Origin: Aquabacterium commune | GTDB lineage: Bacteria > Pseudomonadota > Gammaproteobacteria > Burkholderiales > Burkholderiaceae_C | Assembly (NCBI RefSeq): GCF_004362855.1 | Contig: NZ_SNXW01000008.1 | Coordinates: forward strand, 62,001-126,000 | DNA: 64,000 bases | Direction: 5' to 3' | Shown: positions 27,208 through 38,900 of the stretch, in pieces | How the letters are laid out: each line of letters begins with the position of its first letter | Numbering within the stretch: the stretch's first letter is position 1 | Made by a program: the position numbers and the translations under genes | The notes under the pieces: generated by a model | The model's input: only the letters and a program-made list of their open reading frames with translations | Database searches by the model: none | What the model was told of the DNA's origin: nothing

Positions 27208-27720
27208 ATGCCCGATACCAGCCCGCACACCTCCCCAGAAGCCGCACCTGTCGAAACCCGTGAGGCCATCCATGAAGCCCGCTTGTGGGTCGACCACGGC
27301 TGGACAGCCCGCGTGATCAAGAACGAAGATGACGACGGCTGGGCGGTCGAGATGCTGCTGGACGGCCAGGCCGAGCCTGCCCTGGTCGGCCCCTGGACCA
27401 TGGGTCGCGACAAGAAAAACCCCAAGCCGCTGGACAACCATGCCTTCAACACCCTGGTCAAGACGGCCGCCGAGGTGGTGCGTCGCCATGAGCAACAGCT
27501 GCACGCGAGCCTGCACAAGGAGGTGCTGGTCAATGCCGCTGCCGCCCGCTGGCGAGTGACCCTTGACATCGTGCCCGACGAGTTCGAGCCCCATGCCCTG
27601 CTGTCGGCCTGCGACGAGGGCGGCGAGCAGGTCGCGCAGGTGCGCGCAAGGCCCGACTTCAAGCTCAACCACAGCAATGCCCTGGCCTGGATTGAAAGCG
27701 GTTTCGCCAAACCCCGCTGA
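27208..27720 (+). CDS. Conserved hypothetical protein
   Basis: A 170-residue soluble, acidic protein with no signal peptide or membrane segment. Visible features are HEARLWVDHGWTARVIKNED near the N-terminus, WAVEMLLDG and a mid-region GPWTMGRDKKNPKPLDN. I do not recognise a domain. Codon use matches neighbouring genes, so it is likely a real gene. It is isolated: 265 bases from the DUF393 gene, convergent with fghA. A 239-base gap after its stop contains no feature I can support. Confidence 0.7.
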   Translation: MPDTSPHTSPEAAPVETREAIHEARLWVDHGWTARVIKNEDDDGWAVEMLLDGQAEPALVGPWTMGRDKKNPKPLDNHAFNTLVKTAAEVVRRHEQQLHASLHKEVLVNAAAARWRVTLDIVPDEFEPHALLSACDEGGEQVAQVRARPDFKLNHSNALAWIESGFAKPR

Positions 27721-27959
27721 GCCAGTTGCCCCAAGCCCGACAGCCTCCTGGTTGGAGCTGCGAGGCCGCAGCCCCTGCAAGAAGCGCTTGAGCAGAATGG
27801 GTTCATTGGCAGCCAATCTGTGTTTCGCCTCTGCAGCGGAAGCGGCCATTCGGCGCGGTGCCATGGCAGTCTGCTTTCGCTGCCAAGCAGCCACTCAACC
27901 CCGCACTCAGCCCGAGCGCCTCATGGCACAAGCGCCCGAGCGCACAAACACCCCAGCGC

Positions 27960-28835
27960 TCAAGCCAAAGCCAACCCCGCCGCATGGTGCGCCAAGTGCT
28001 CGCCCACGAAGCTCTGGATGAAGTAATACCCGTGGTCGTAGCCGGCATGCCGGCGCAGCGTCAGCGGCTGGCCCAGGGCCGCGCACGCCGCCTCGAAGGC
28101 CTCGGGGTGCAACTGGTTCGGCAAGAACTTGTCCGCCAGCCCCTGGTCGATCAGGATGCCCTGCGGGTACGGCGGCATCGGGTGCTGCGACATCAGCTCG
28201 GTGGCATCGTGCTCGCCCCAGGTGTGCCGCGACACGCCCAGGTAGCCGCTGAAGGCCTTCTCGCCCCACGGGCAGTTCACGGGGTTGGCGATCGGCGCAA
28301 ACGCCGACACCGTCCGGTACTGCCCCGGGTGGCGCAGCGCCAAGGTCAGCGCGCCGTGCCCGCCCATCGAATGGCCGAAGATGCCCGCGCGCGATGTGTC
28401 CACCGGCAGGTGCTGGCCGACGAGTGCGTGCAGCTCCTGCGTGATGTAGCTCTCCATGCGCCAGTGCGCCGACCAGGGCGCTTCGGTGGCGTCGAGGTAG
28501 AAGCCTGCGGCCACGCCGAAGTCCCAGTGGTCGCTTTGCTTGGGGAAGTCGGTGCCGCGCGGGCTGGTGTCCGGCGTCACGATGGCCAGGCCCAGGCGCG
28601 CCGCGTGCTGCTGCGCCCCGGCCTTGATGGCAAACGTTTCCTCGTTGCAGGTCAGCCCGGCCAGGTAGAACAGCACAGGCACCTTGGCGCCTGGCATGCC
28701 ATCTGCAGCCAGCGCTTGCGGCGGCAGGTACACCCCGAACTGCATCGGCAAGCCGATGGCCGCCGAGGCATGGCGGTAGAAACGCTGAACACCGCCGAAG
28801 CAGGCGTGCTCGCTCAACAACTCCAGCGTGCTCAT
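27960..28835 (-). CDS. fghA: S-formylglutathione hydrolase
   Basis: A 291-residue esterase-D-family enzyme that hydrolyses S-formylglutathione to formate and glutathione, the second step of glutathione-dependent formaldehyde detoxification. The nucleophile Ser is in FGHSMGGHGAL (about residue 149), and the catalytic Asp and His lie in QGLADKFL and AGYDHGYYF. The family strings LTCNEETFAIKAGAQ and TSPRGTDFP are present. It lies 13 bases downstream of the formaldehyde dehydrogenase gene on the minus strand, forming an operon. Confidence 0.97.
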   Translation of the reverse strand: MSTLELLSEHACFGGVQRFYRHASAAIGLPMQFGVYLPPQALAADGMPGAKVPVLFYLAGLTCNEETFAIKAGAQQHAARLGLAIVTPDTSPRGTDFPKQSDHWDFGVAAGFYLDATEAPWSAHWRMESYITQELHALVGQHLPVDTSRAGIFGHSMGGHGALTLALRHPGQYRTVSAFAPIANPVNCPWGEKAFSGYLGVSRHTWGEHDATELMSQHPMPPYPQGILIDQGLADKFLPNQLHPEAFEAACAALGQPLTLRRHAGYDHGYYFIQSFVGEHLAHHAAGLALA

Positions 28836-28848
28836 GCGACGTCCCCGT

Positions 28849-29967
<1,119 letters not shown>

Positions 29968-30101
29968 GGGGGAACTCCTTGTTGGATCAGCGTTGGCCGA
30001 CACCATACCCAGATTCGATGTCGCGCGCAAAGCTGGGGGGCATGCCCGTCTTGCGGGCGAGCAGATAATCGTTGCTCTGCGTTCACTCCGAGCCCACTGC
30101 C

Positions 30102-31304
30102 ATGTTCCAGCACGTTGACGCCTACCCCGGCGACCCCATCCTCACGCTCAACGAGGATTTCCAGAAAGACCCGCGCGCGGACAAGATCAACCTGTCCATT
30201 GGCATCTACTTCGACGACGCCGGCCGCCTGCCCGTGATGGCCGCCGTGCGCGAGGCCGAGTCGGCGCTGTTGTCGAACATCGGCCCCAAGCCCTACTTGC
30301 CGATGGTGGGCCATGCCGGTTACCGCCAGGCCGTGCAGGCACTGCTGTTCGGCGCGCAGCACGAGGCCGTGCAGGCCGGGCGCATCGCCACCGTCCAGAC
30401 CCTGGGCGGCTCGGGCGCGCTGAAGGTGGGCGCCGATTTCATCAAGCGTTACTTCCCCGCCTCGCAGGTGTGGGTGAGTGACCCGACCTGGGACAACCAC
30501 CGCGCCATCTTCGAAGGGGCGGGCTTGCAGGTCAACACCTACCCGTACTACGACGCGGCCACCAAGGGCCTGAAGTTCGACGCCATGCTGGCCGCCATCG
30601 CGGCGCTGCCGGCACAGAGCATCGTGCTGCTGCACGCCTGCTGCCACAACCCCACGGGCGTGGACCTGAGCGCCGCGCAGTGGACGCAGCTGGTCGAGGT
30701 CGTCAAGGCGCGCCAGCTGCTGCCCTTCCTCGACATCGCCTACCAGGGCTTTGGCGACGGCATCGACGAAGACGCCTTCGCACTGCGCGCCCTGGCCGAT
30801 GCGGGCGTGAGCTTCTTCGTGGCCAACTCGTTCTCCAAAAGCTTCTCGCTGTACGGCGAGCGTGTGGGCGGCCTCAGCGTGGTCTGCCCCGACCGGCGCC
30901 AAGCCGAGCTGGTGCTGGGCCAGATGATGTCCACGGTGCGCCGCAACTACTCCAGCCCGCCCACGCACGGCGCGCTGCTGGTGTCGCGCGTGCTGCAGTC
31001 ACCTGAGCTGCGCCAGCGCTGGGCCGACGAACTCACGGCCATGCGCCAACGCATCCAGCTGATGCGGCAGCGGCTCTACGACGGCGTGGTCGCGCGCATC
31101 GCCGACCGCTCGCCGGCCAAGGACGTGCGCTACTTCATCGACCAGCGTGGCATGTTCAGCTACACCGGCGTGAGCCCCGAGCAGGCCGATGCCCTGCGCG
31201 AGCAGCATGGCGTGTACGTGCTCCGCTCAGGCCGCATGTGCGCTGCGGGCCTCAATGCCGACAACGTGGACCGCGTGGCCGCGGCGTTTGCGGCGGTGCT
31301 GTGA
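30102..31304 (+). CDS. tyrB: Aromatic/aspartate aminotransferase (class I)
   Basis: A 400-residue PLP enzyme that interconverts aspartate or aromatic amino acids with their 2-oxo acids. The PLP lysine is in [15 protein letters not shown] (about residue 250), with [18 protein letters not shown] and the C-terminal RMCAAGLN typical of the TyrB/AspC subfamily. Whether it prefers tyrosine or aspartate cannot be read from the sequence. It is divergent from frmA and converges with an MCP gene, and appears to be a single-gene transcript. Confidence 0.93.
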   Translation: MFQHVDAYPGDPILTLNEDFQKDPRADKINLSIGIYFDDAGRLPVMAAVREAESALLSNIGPKPYLPMVGHAGYRQAVQALLFGAQHEAVQAGRIATVQTLGGSGALKVGADFIKRYFPASQVWVSDPTWDNHRAIFEGAGLQVNTYPYYDAATKGLKFDAMLAAIAALPAQSIVLLHACCHNPTGVDLSAAQWTQLVEVVKARQLLPFLDIAYQGFGDGIDEDAFALRALADAGVSFFVANSFSKSFSLYGERVGGLSVVCPDRRQAELVLGQMMSTVRRNYSSPPTHGALLVSRVLQSPELRQRWADELTAMRQRIQLMRQRLYDGVVARIADRSPAKDVRYFIDQRGMFSYTGVSPEQADALREQHGVYVLRSGRMCAAGLNADNVDRVAAAFAAVL

Positions 31305-31315
31305 GGCATCTCGAC

Positions 31316-31371
31316 AAGCACGGTGACCCAAGCACGGTGACCTAAGCACGGCTGCCCAAGCGCTTCGCCCC
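31316..31371 (+). repeat. Four imperfect 14-base tandem copies after tyrB
   Basis: Units begin at 31316, 31330, 31344 and 31358. The first two are AAGCACGGTGACC(C/T), the third has two changes and the fourth retains mainly AAGC and the CCCC end. The array is directly 3' of tyrB, before the hairpin at 31368. Confidence 0.6.
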
Positions 31372-31396
31372 ACCGCTGGCGACCACGACGGTGGGG
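31368..31396. terminator. Candidate bidirectional hairpin between tyrB and MCP
   Basis: CCCCACCG (31368-31375) and CGGTGGGG (31389-31396) form a perfect 8-base stem with a 13-base loop, in the gap between two convergent genes. There is no T-tract on either strand, so it is at best a weak intrinsic terminator. Confidence 0.4.
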
Positions 31397-31438
31397 GTGA
31401 CGCTTGACAACGATGCGGGGTGAGCCGCGCGCGGGGGT

Positions 31439-33001
31439 TCAGCCCACGCGGAAGCGGCCCACCACGGTGGCCAGGGCCTGAGCCTGGTCCTTGAGGCTGC
31501 TTGCTGCGGCAGCCGATTGCTCCACCAGGGCCGCGTTCTGCTGCGTCATCTGGTCGAGTTCGGTGACGGCGTGGTGGATGGTGCCCACGCCCTGGTTCTG
31601 TTCTTGCGTGGCGTGCGCGATCTGCTGGATCAGGCCGGCCACCCGGTCCACCGAGCCCACGATGGCCGCCATGTTCTGACCGGCGTCGTGCACCAGGGCG
31701 GCGCCCGATTCGACGTGCTCGGTCGAGGCCTGGATGAGGCTCTTGATTTCCTTGGCGGCGTTGGCCGAGCGTTGCGCCAGGGTGCGCACCTCGCCCGCCA
31801 CCACCGCAAAGCCGCGGCCTTGTTCGCCGGCACGCGCGGCTTCGACGGCGGCGTTCAGGGCCAGGATGTTGGTCTGGAAAGCGATGCCATCGATCACGGT
31901 GATGATGTCGGTGATCTTGCGGGCGCTGGCGTGGATGGCCTCCATGGTGTGCACCACCTGGGACACCACCTCGCCGCCGCGGCGGGCCTGGCTGGCGGCT
32001 TCGGCGGCCATGTCTTGCGCCGATGAGGACGAGGCGGCGTTGTGCTGCACCGTGCTGCTGAACTCTTCCATGGACGAGGCGGTGTGCTGCAGGCGGGCCG
32101 CGGCTTGCTCGGTGCGGTGGTTGAGGTCCTGGTTGCCGGTGGCGATCTGCTGGCTGGCTTCGGCCACGTGGCCCACGCTGTCGCGCACCTGGCCCAGGGT
32201 GTCGCCCAACTGGCGGCTCATGTCGCGCATGGCCCGCAGCAGCCGGGCGATTTCGTCGCCGCCATCGGCCAGCGGGTGCGGTGCCTGGCCCTGAGCGATG
32301 TCGCCTTGGGCGATGGCTTCTGCGCGGGCCACGGCCTCGTTGACGCCATGGCTGAGCTGGCGCGCGGTCAGCTCCACCAGGCCCCACAGCAGCAGGGCGG
32401 CCACGAGCACGGCGGCCACGCTGCCCACCATCTGCTGGCGGAAGGCGACCTGCAGGTCGTCGATGTACAGGCCCGAGCCCAGCACCCAGCCCCAGGGCGC
32501 GAAGGCCTTGACGTAGGAGACCTTGTCCACCGGCGCCTCGTGGCCGGGCTTGGGCCACTGGTAGGTGACGAAGCCTTCGCCGCGGGTGCGGGCCATGTCG
32601 GTGAAGGCGCGGAACAGGTAGGTGCCGTTCGGGTCCTTCATGTCGCTGAGGTTCTTGCCGTTGAGCTGCGGCTTGATGGGGTGGTGGACCATCACGCCCG
32701 CCATGTCATTGACCCAGAAGTACTCGTTGTGGCCGTAGCGCAGGCGGTCCAGGGCGGACAGGGCCTGCTGGCGCGCGGCATCGGCACTGAGCTTGCCGCT
32801 GGTTTGTTGCTCGTGCGCCCATTTCAGCAAGGCGTGCGCGACTTCGACGGTCTGGCGCACGGCGGTGCGGCGGTCTTCGAGCTTTTGACCGTAGGCGGCC
32901 CACAGCAGGCCGACGGCCACGCCGAGCACACCGAGGGCGGACAGGCCGGCCAGCAGGCGCAGGCGGGTGGCCACGTTGAATTGTCTGAACCAGAACAGCA
33001 T
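31439..33001 (-). CDS. Membrane methyl-accepting chemotaxis protein with Cache domain
   Basis: A 520-residue chemoreceptor. A membrane helix (about 15-35) precedes a single-Cache periplasmic domain (about 40-185; [19 protein letters not shown], then [13 protein letters not shown]), a second helix ([20 protein letters not shown]), a HAMP-like linker and the signalling hairpin with [18 protein letters not shown]. This Cache type often senses small organic acids; ligand unknown. The C-terminus (GRFRVG) lacks a CheR pentapeptide. The tip-coding DNA is almost identical to that of the MCP at 51760. ATG 33001 is chosen; GTG 33016 is possible. The 283-base gap upstream contains three 12-base tandem copies. 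Confidence 0.93.
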   Translation of the reverse strand: MLFWFRQFNVATRLRLLAGLSALGVLGVAVGLLWAAYGQKLEDRRTAVRQTVEVAHALLKWAHEQQTSGKLSADAARQQALSALDRLRYGHNEYFWVNDMAGVMVHHPIKPQLNGKNLSDMKDPNGTYLFRAFTDMARTRGEGFVTYQWPKPGHEAPVDKVSYVKAFAPWGWVLGSGLYIDDLQVAFRQQMVGSVAAVLVAALLLWGLVELTARQLSHGVNEAVARAEAIAQGDIAQGQAPHPLADGGDEIARLLRAMRDMSRQLGDTLGQVRDSVGHVAEASQQIATGNQDLNHRTEQAAARLQHTASSMEEFSSTVQHNAASSSSAQDMAAEAASQARRGGEVVSQVVHTMEAIHASARKITDIITVIDGIAFQTNILALNAAVEAARAGEQGRGFAVVAGEVRTLAQRSANAAKEIKSLIQASTEHVESGAALVHDAGQNMAAIVGSVDRVAGLIQQIAHATQEQNQGVGTIHHAVTELDQMTQQNAALVEQSAAAASSLKDQAQALATVVGRFRVG

Positions 33002-33240
33002 GGGAGGAGGCACCAATCGACAGGATGGACGTTGCCTCGTGCCCGCAAGGGCTCACCGGTTCGCCCGGCGGGATGGGTGGCGTGTCGATTCCATCGTGGC
33101 CGGACACGCCGCTCCCGAGGCGGCTGCCGGGGCGGCGCCGTGTGGCGTGTCCCGGTGCATGCATTCTGTTCAGGCGCCCCGATGCCCATCAGGCGAAATG
33201 GGCTGTGCGGCCGGCGCATCTCCCTGATGCCTGTCGGGGA

Positions 33241-33276
33241 ATGTGCCGACCCGTGTGCCGAGCTGTGTGCCGACCT
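33241..33276 (+). repeat. Three 12-base tandem copies
   Basis: Units at 33241, 33253 and 33265 share TGTGCCGA followed by C or G and then CCC, GCT or CCT-type endings. They are directly before the 3' end of yaeQ and are non-coding on either strand as annotated. Confidence 0.55.
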
Positions 33277-33284
33277 GCCCGGGC

Positions 33285-33842
33285 TCAGTCCTCGCCCATC
33301 AGGCGCTGCGGCGTGATCTCCAGCGATTCGCTGCCGTCGTTGACCCACACGGTGCCGTCCTGCACGGTGATTTGCAGTTGCATCGTGCGCTGCGCCAGCT
33401 TGGCCAGGGCCTGGCTTTGCTCGTGCGGGATCTGCCAGATGTGCAGGTTGTTGGCGCGCGTGAGCTTGGTGGCGATGCCGCTCCACCACACCGGCGTGCT
33501 GCTCTGGAAGGCGAAGAGCGAGACGCGGCGGGCGCGGCCCGAGGCCTTCATCAGGCGTTTGTCGTCGGGCTGGCCGACTTCCACCCAGTGCATGATTTCG
33601 TCGGAGAAGTTCTTGTGCCACAGCGCGGGCTCGTCGGGCTCCCACATGTCCTTGGCGAACTCGAGCGTGCCTTGCGAGGTGTCGGCGGGCCAGCCCAGGG
33701 CCAGGGCCAGCACGCGGACCATCATGCGCTCGTCGTTCTCGGACGGGTGGCGCGCGATGGTCACGGCGATGTCGGCATAGACGTTGCGGTCCATGTCGGC
33801 CAGCTGCAGCTGGGCTTTGTGGATGGTGGCTTTGATGGCCAT
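33285..33842 (-). CDS. yaeQ: YaeQ family protein
   Basis: A 185-residue protein of the YaeQ family, a PD-(D/E)XK-fold group of unknown biochemical role first noted through RfaH suppression. Family strings visible are ATIHKAQLQLADMDRNVY, ARHPSENDERMMVRVLA and WVEVGQPDDKRLMKASG; the Asp/Glu/Lys nuclease-like residues are within these. ATG 33842 is where homology starts. It lies 63 bases downstream of the lipase gene and may share its transcript. Confidence 0.95.
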   Translation of the reverse strand: MAIKATIHKAQLQLADMDRNVYADIAVTIARHPSENDERMMVRVLALALGWPADTSQGTLEFAKDMWEPDEPALWHKNFSDEIMHWVEVGQPDDKRLMKASGRARRVSLFAFQSSTPVWWSGIATKLTRANNLHIWQIPHEQSQALAKLAQRTMQLQITVQDGTVWVNDGSESLEITPQRLMGED

Positions 33843-33905
33843 GGTGGGTCTGGGGTGCTCGGCGGGAAACCCGACATCATCCTCCAAAACCGTGTCGGCC
33901 CCCGC

Positions 33906-34784
33906 TCAGCCCCCGAACACGCGATTGAGCCAGTCGCTCATCACGGCCAGCACCTGGGCCTGCTCGGCCTCGTTGAAGATCTCGTGGGAGAGCTGCGGCC
34001 AGGGGTGGCTGGTGACGAGCTGGGCCGGTGCCGCGGCGGCGAAATCGGCCGAGCCTTGCGGCAGCACGCAGCGGTCTTCGCCGCCCCACATGATCAGGGT
34101 GGGCGTGAGCCAGCCGGGGGCGCGCTGGCGCACCGTTTCGCCGGCTTGCAGCAGCCAGGTGCTGAGGCGGCCGCTGACGCGGTCGTGCACCAGCGGGTCG
34201 GCCAGGTAGGCCGCGACGGTGGCGGGGTTGTGGCAGATCCACTCGGGCTTGAGGCCGTTGGAGACCGCGATGTCGGGCGTGAGCTTGCCCACGGTGGCCA
34301 GCAAGGCTTTTTGCACCGCGCTCATGGGGATGGCCAGGGCCGGCGAGGACAGCACCAGTGCCGTCACCGGGCGCGACCAGGGCGCGCTGGCGGCATCTTC
34401 CAACGGGCGGGCCAGGGCGGCCACGAAGCGCGCGGCGATGGCGCCGCCCAGGCTGTGGCCGACCAGCAGCAGCGGGCGGTCGGGGTAGGCCGCGCGGGTG
34501 GCGTCGATGACGGCGGCGAGGTCGTGCAGGAAGTCGTCGTTGTCGTGCAGCACGCCACGCTTGCCGGGCGAGCGGCCGTGGCCGCGGTGGTCGCAGCCCA
34601 CGACGGCCCAGCCTTGCTGGTTGAGGCTGGCGGCCACGTGTTCGTAGCGGCCGCTGTGTTCGCCCAGGCCGTGGACGAGGACGGCAACGCAGGGCGCGGG
34701 GCGCGCGCCGGCCAGGGGCCAGTGGCGCAGGAACAGGTCCAGGCCGTCGCGCGTGCGGACGGTCTCGGGGAAGTCAACCAGCAT
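33906..34784 (-). CDS. Alpha/beta hydrolase (monoacylglycerol-lipase-like)
   Basis: A 292-residue hydrolase of the lysophospholipase/monoglyceride lipase type. The oxyanion HGLGEHSGRYEH, the GCDHRGHGRS turn and the nucleophile elbow GHSLGG (Ser about residue 105) fit; Asp of GGEDRCV and His of SHEIFNE complete the triad. No signal peptide. ATG 34784 has AAGGAG at 8 bases, and it starts 11 bases inside the end of the hydroxypyruvate-isomerase-like gene, so the two are one operon. Confidence 0.9.
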   Translation of the reverse strand: MLVDFPETVRTRDGLDLFLRHWPLAGARPAPCVAVLVHGLGEHSGRYEHVAASLNQQGWAVVGCDHRGHGRSPGKRGVLHDNDDFLHDLAAVIDATRAAYPDRPLLLVGHSLGGAIAARFVAALARPLEDAASAPWSRPVTALVLSSPALAIPMSAVQKALLATVGKLTPDIAVSNGLKPEWICHNPATVAAYLADPLVHDRVSGRLSTWLLQAGETVRQRAPGWLTPTLIMWGGEDRCVLPQGSADFAAAAPAQLVTSHPWPQLSHEIFNEAEQAQVLAVMSDWLNRVFGG

Positions 34785-35670
34785 GATGTGTACTCCTTTC
34801 ATGTGGATGCGGGCGCCAGCCCAGGCCCTGCGTGGTCGCAGCGCCGGGGGCGTCGGGTCGGGGGGCAGCGCGCGGGCGGTATTCGCAGCCGATCCAGCCG
34901 GACCAGCCCAGGCGCTGCAGTTCGGCGAAGAGCCAGGGGTGGTGCAGCTCGCCCCGGTCGGGCTCGTTGCGGTCGGGCACGCCTGCGATCTGCAGGTGGC
35001 CGATCTGGCCGGTGGGCAGCCAGCGTCGCAGGCGCGTGGTGACGTCGCCTTCCACGATCTGGCAATGGTAGAGGTCCATCTGCACGCGCAGATGCGCCGA
35101 GCCGATGCGCTGGACGATGCCGTGGGCCTCGTCCTGGCGCGTCAGCAGGTAGCCGGGCATGTCGCGCGGGTTGATGGGCTCCATGGTCAGGGTGATGCCG
35201 TGGGCCTGGGCTTGCCCGGCCGCCCAGGCCATGCGCTGCTCGAAGCGCTCCCAGGCGGCCTGGTGCGCGGCACTGCCTGCGGGCGCGGTGCACAGGCCGG
35301 CCATCACGTGGACGAGGGGACGGCCACGGCTGTCGCCGAGAGCGCAGGCGCGGTCCAGGGCCGACAGGACGCTGTGGCGGAAATCCGACTCGCGGCCGTC
35401 CAGGCTGGCCAGGCCGCGTTCGCCCGCGGCCCAGTGGCCGGGCTCGGCGTTGAAGAGCACCAGGCTCAGGCCCGTGTCGCGCAGGCGGGCCTGGACCTCG
35501 GCCAGCGGGTGCTCGTGCGGGAACAGGCACTCCACGCCGGCGAAGCCGTCCCGGGAGGCCGCGGCAAAGCGGTCCAGGAAGGGCAGGTCGGTGTAGAGCC
35601 AGGACAGGTTGGCCGCGAAGCGCAAGGCGGGTGAAGCGGATGAGGCGGCTTGAGGGGGCGAGGCGTTCAC
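34774..35670 (-). CDS. Hydroxypyruvate isomerase family TIM-barrel protein
   Basis: A 298-residue sugar-isomerase-like barrel. The opening FAANLSWLYTDLPFLDRF, VECLFPHEHPLAEV, TMEPINPRDMPGYLL (metal-binding Glu) and VQMDLYHCQIVEGD match the Hyi/OtnI group, which interconverts hydroxypyruvate and tartronate semialdehyde or isomerises 2-oxo-tetronate. No glyoxylate carboligase or tartronate reductase is in the window, so the pathway is unassigned. It overlaps the lipase gene downstream by 11 bases and is divergent from the giant exoprotein gene. Confidence 0.88.
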   Translation of the reverse strand: MNASPPQAASSASPALRFAANLSWLYTDLPFLDRFAAASRDGFAGVECLFPHEHPLAEVQARLRDTGLSLVLFNAEPGHWAAGERGLASLDGRESDFRHSVLSALDRACALGDSRGRPLVHVMAGLCTAPAGSAAHQAAWERFEQRMAWAAGQAQAHGITLTMEPINPRDMPGYLLTRQDEAHGIVQRIGSAHLRVQMDLYHCQIVEGDVTTRLRRWLPTGQIGHLQIAGVPDRNEPDRGELHHPWLFAELQRLGWSGWIGCEYRPRAAPRPDAPGAATTQGLGWRPHPHERSTHHAG

Positions 35671-35805
35671 GGTGTCGGCGTCGGGGCAACGGCCGTCAGC
35701 CTAGCACCCAAATCAGAGGGTTTGTTGCGGCGCCTCATCCTTTTGGCCCATGGCAAATCCAGTCACACGATGTAGGGGATTGTGATTTTTTGTAAGGCGG
35801 ACAAG

Positions 35806-35858
35806 ACTGCAAAACGCGCATGCAAGTCCGCGCCCCGATTCCAGACACTGCAAGACGC
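35806..35858 (+). repeat. Direct repeat upstream of the giant exoprotein gene
   Basis: ACTGCAAAACGC (35806-35817) recurs as ACTGCAAGACGC (35847-35858), 11 of 12 matching, 41 bases apart or about four helical turns. It lies in the 253-base gap before the exoprotein start, in an AT-richer stretch (TGTGATTTTTTGTAA, 35781 on). It may be a regulator site; no strong -35/-10 pair is apparent. Confidence 0.35.
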
Positions 35859-35923
35859 AGCAAAACACAGCAGGGAGACAAGGCCACGCGAGCGGCCGGG
35901 CGTTCTCTGTGCAGGAGTTCCCC

Positions 35924-38900
35924 ATGAGCCACGGTGCCATCACCCTCGTCCGCCGCCAGTACCTGGCCATCTTGCGCCGTTGCGCTTCGCTGAACGCCTC
36001 GGGCTGGATGGCGCTGGGCGGCTTCTCGGCGGGCCTGGGGCTGCTGACGGGTGGCGTGGCGCAGGCGGCCGGCCCGGGCATCGTGACCGACGGGCGCACC
36101 CAGACGGCGGTGACGCCGGTGGGCGGCAGTCCGGCGGTGATCGACGTGACGACGCAGACCGTCAAGGGCGTCAACGGCTTCAACAGCTTCTCGCAGTTCA
36201 GCGTCTATGGTGGCCAGACGGTCAACCTGCATGTGCCGCAGGGCGCGGCCAACCTGCTGAACCTGGTCAACGGCCCGCAGTCGCAAATCGACGGCGTGCT
36301 CAACGCCTACAAGGACGGCCGCATCGGCGGCAATGTGTTCTTCTTCAACCCGCAGGGCATCGTGGTGGGTGCCGGCGGCCAGATCAACGTGGGCAGCCTG
36401 ATGCTGGCCACGCCCACGCAGGCCTACATGGACCGCCTGATGGACGGCCAGGGCCGCATCGGCGACGCCGCGCTGGCCGAGGCCCTGGCGGGCCGGGTGC
36501 CGCTGTCGGCTTCGGGCCTGATCAGTGTCAAGGGCCAGGTGCGCGCCGTGGACGGTGCCTTGCTGGCCGCGGGCCGGGTCGAGGTGGCCGCGGGCGGGCA
36601 GGTGCAGGCCGGCGGCGCCGTGCGCGTGGCCTTCGGGCAACTGGTCAACGTGGATGGCATCCAGGAAGGCGGCGTGAGCTTCCTCGAGGGCGACACGGTG
36701 CGCATCGTGGCCTCGGGCGATGTCGATGTGGCCGGTCGCGTGTCGGCCGATGGCGCGGGCACGGGTGAGACGGCCCAAGGTGGCAGCGTGCACGTGTGGG
36801 CCGATGGCTCGGCGCGCTTGCTGCAGGGCGGCGTGGTGTCGGCGCGCGGTGCCGACACCGAGGGCGATGGCGGGCACATCGAGTTCAGCGCGGTGCAAAC
36901 CGTCAGCCTGGGCGGCGGGCGCTTCGACGTGGGCGCCAAGGCCGGCCGTGCGGGCAGCGTGCTGATCGACCCCAATGACATCGAGGTGCTGGCCAGCAGC
37001 ATCTTCACCGACGGCGGCAGCTACACCCTGGTGGCCAACAACAGCATCACGGTCAAGGAAGATGTGGTGCTGTCCACCCGCAAGGTGGCCAACCCGAACG
37101 ACGCCACCACCGACCACGAAACGGCAGCTTCGACAGGCGACTCGGGCGACCTGAGCCTGCTGGCTTCGCACATCGACATCCAGCGCGGCGCCAAGCTGCT
37201 GGCCCAGGCCACGGGTCCGTACAAGGCCGGCAAGCTCACGCTGAAGGCCAGCCAGGTCAACGCCATCGGTGCCACGCGCACGGCCGACGCCAGCATCCGC
37301 ATCGACCGCGCCACGCTGCGCGGCGGCGACATCTTCATCAGCGCCGAGGCCGACACCTCGGCCATCGCCACGCTGCTGTCGCAGTCGCCCCAGACCACGC
37401 TGGCCGAGGCGCAGACCTTCGTCAACAACGAGCTCGACAACCTCTCCGATGGCCCCGGCGGCGAGTTCCTGGCCATCACGACCAAGGCCACGGCGCGCAC
37501 CGAGGTGCTGGGCAGCCGCATCATCGGCTCGGGCGACGTCACCATCCAGAGCCAGGCCGCGGCCCGTGCCGGCTTCGACAAGAACGCGCTGGCCGAAACC
37601 CTGATCGGCGATGCGCCCGCGGCGGGTGGCCAGCCGGCCGTGGGCACGGTCATCCAGGGCAAGAGCGTCAAGGTCGATGCGGTGGCCAGCACCTCGTTCA
37701 AGCTCGACGTGCTGGGCACGGCGGCCAAGCTGCTGGACCAGAGCTGGTTGCCGTCGGACAGCGCCTTGCTCAAGACGCTCAATGACCAGATCTTCGATTT
37801 CAGCAGCGTGCCGCTGGTGTCGCTGTCCACGTCCCAAGCCACCACGCGCATCGACGGCGCCACCCAGGTCACCTCCACGGGCGACCTGACGGTGCACAGC
37901 GAGGCGACCTCGGTGTCCCAGCCGACCTTCTCCGGCCTGCTGGTGCTGTCGGCAGCTTGGGGCGAGTCCACCGCCGCGGCCACCACCCAGGTGCAGGGCA
38001 CCAGCCAGTTGACGGCGGGCGGCGCGGCGAAGGTTCAGGCCAGCACTGACGTGACCGTCGATGTCTCGGCGACCATCACCACCACCAACAAGCCCATCGA
38101 CGCGGTGTTCGTGCGCGCCGACAACAGCGCCACCACCACGGCTGAGACGGGCGCTGGCACGCGCATCCGCGGCAACAGCATCGAGGTGAGTGCGGCCAAC
38201 AAGACGGACATCGCGGTGTCGGGTACGGCGGCCAACCAGGGCGGCAGCGGCTTGGGCATCGCGGTGGCGGTCAACACATCGAAGAACGATGTGACGGCCA
38301 AGCTCGGCGGCGATGCGGCCAGCACGGGCGGCGCCACCCGGGTCGATGCCAGCATCGCCATCACCCAGAACACGACGGCGGCCGACGCCTCCACGCTGGG
38401 CGACCCCAGCAGCATCTCGGCCCAGATCACCAACTTCACCGCCGGCATCCAGCGCAATGTGGTGAGCGGCGTGCTGGGCGCCACGGGCAAGCTGTCGGGC
38501 GCCACGGGCGACAAGATCGCCAACTTCATGTTCCCGGGCATCAAAGAGGGCAAGTTCAACCTCTCCGGCGCGGTGACCTACAGCGACTCGGGCAACACGG
38601 CCAAGGCCAGCATCGCCGATGGGGCCAAGGTGCAATCGGCCGCGGGCCTCGATGTGACGGCGTCCATCCAGGACCGCCCCAGCGCCAGCGTGGGCGCCAA
38701 GACGAGCTCCACCGGCACGGCCATCGGCGGCGCCGTGGCCCTGGCCAATTTCTCCAACGACGCACAGGCCTGGATCGGCAAGGGCGCCACGGTCGATGCC
38801 AAGGGCGCGCTGAAGGTCGATGCGCGGACCCTCGTGCCCTACCCCTGGCAGATCAACTGGAACTCGCCGGACGCCATCCTCAACCACCTGCAGTCCAACG

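Noticed and set aside
35780-35800. AT-rich TGTGA-containing stretch as a CRP site
   Set aside because: Only one clean TGTGA; the TCACA half lies upstream in the wrong order and spacing for a CRP consensus.
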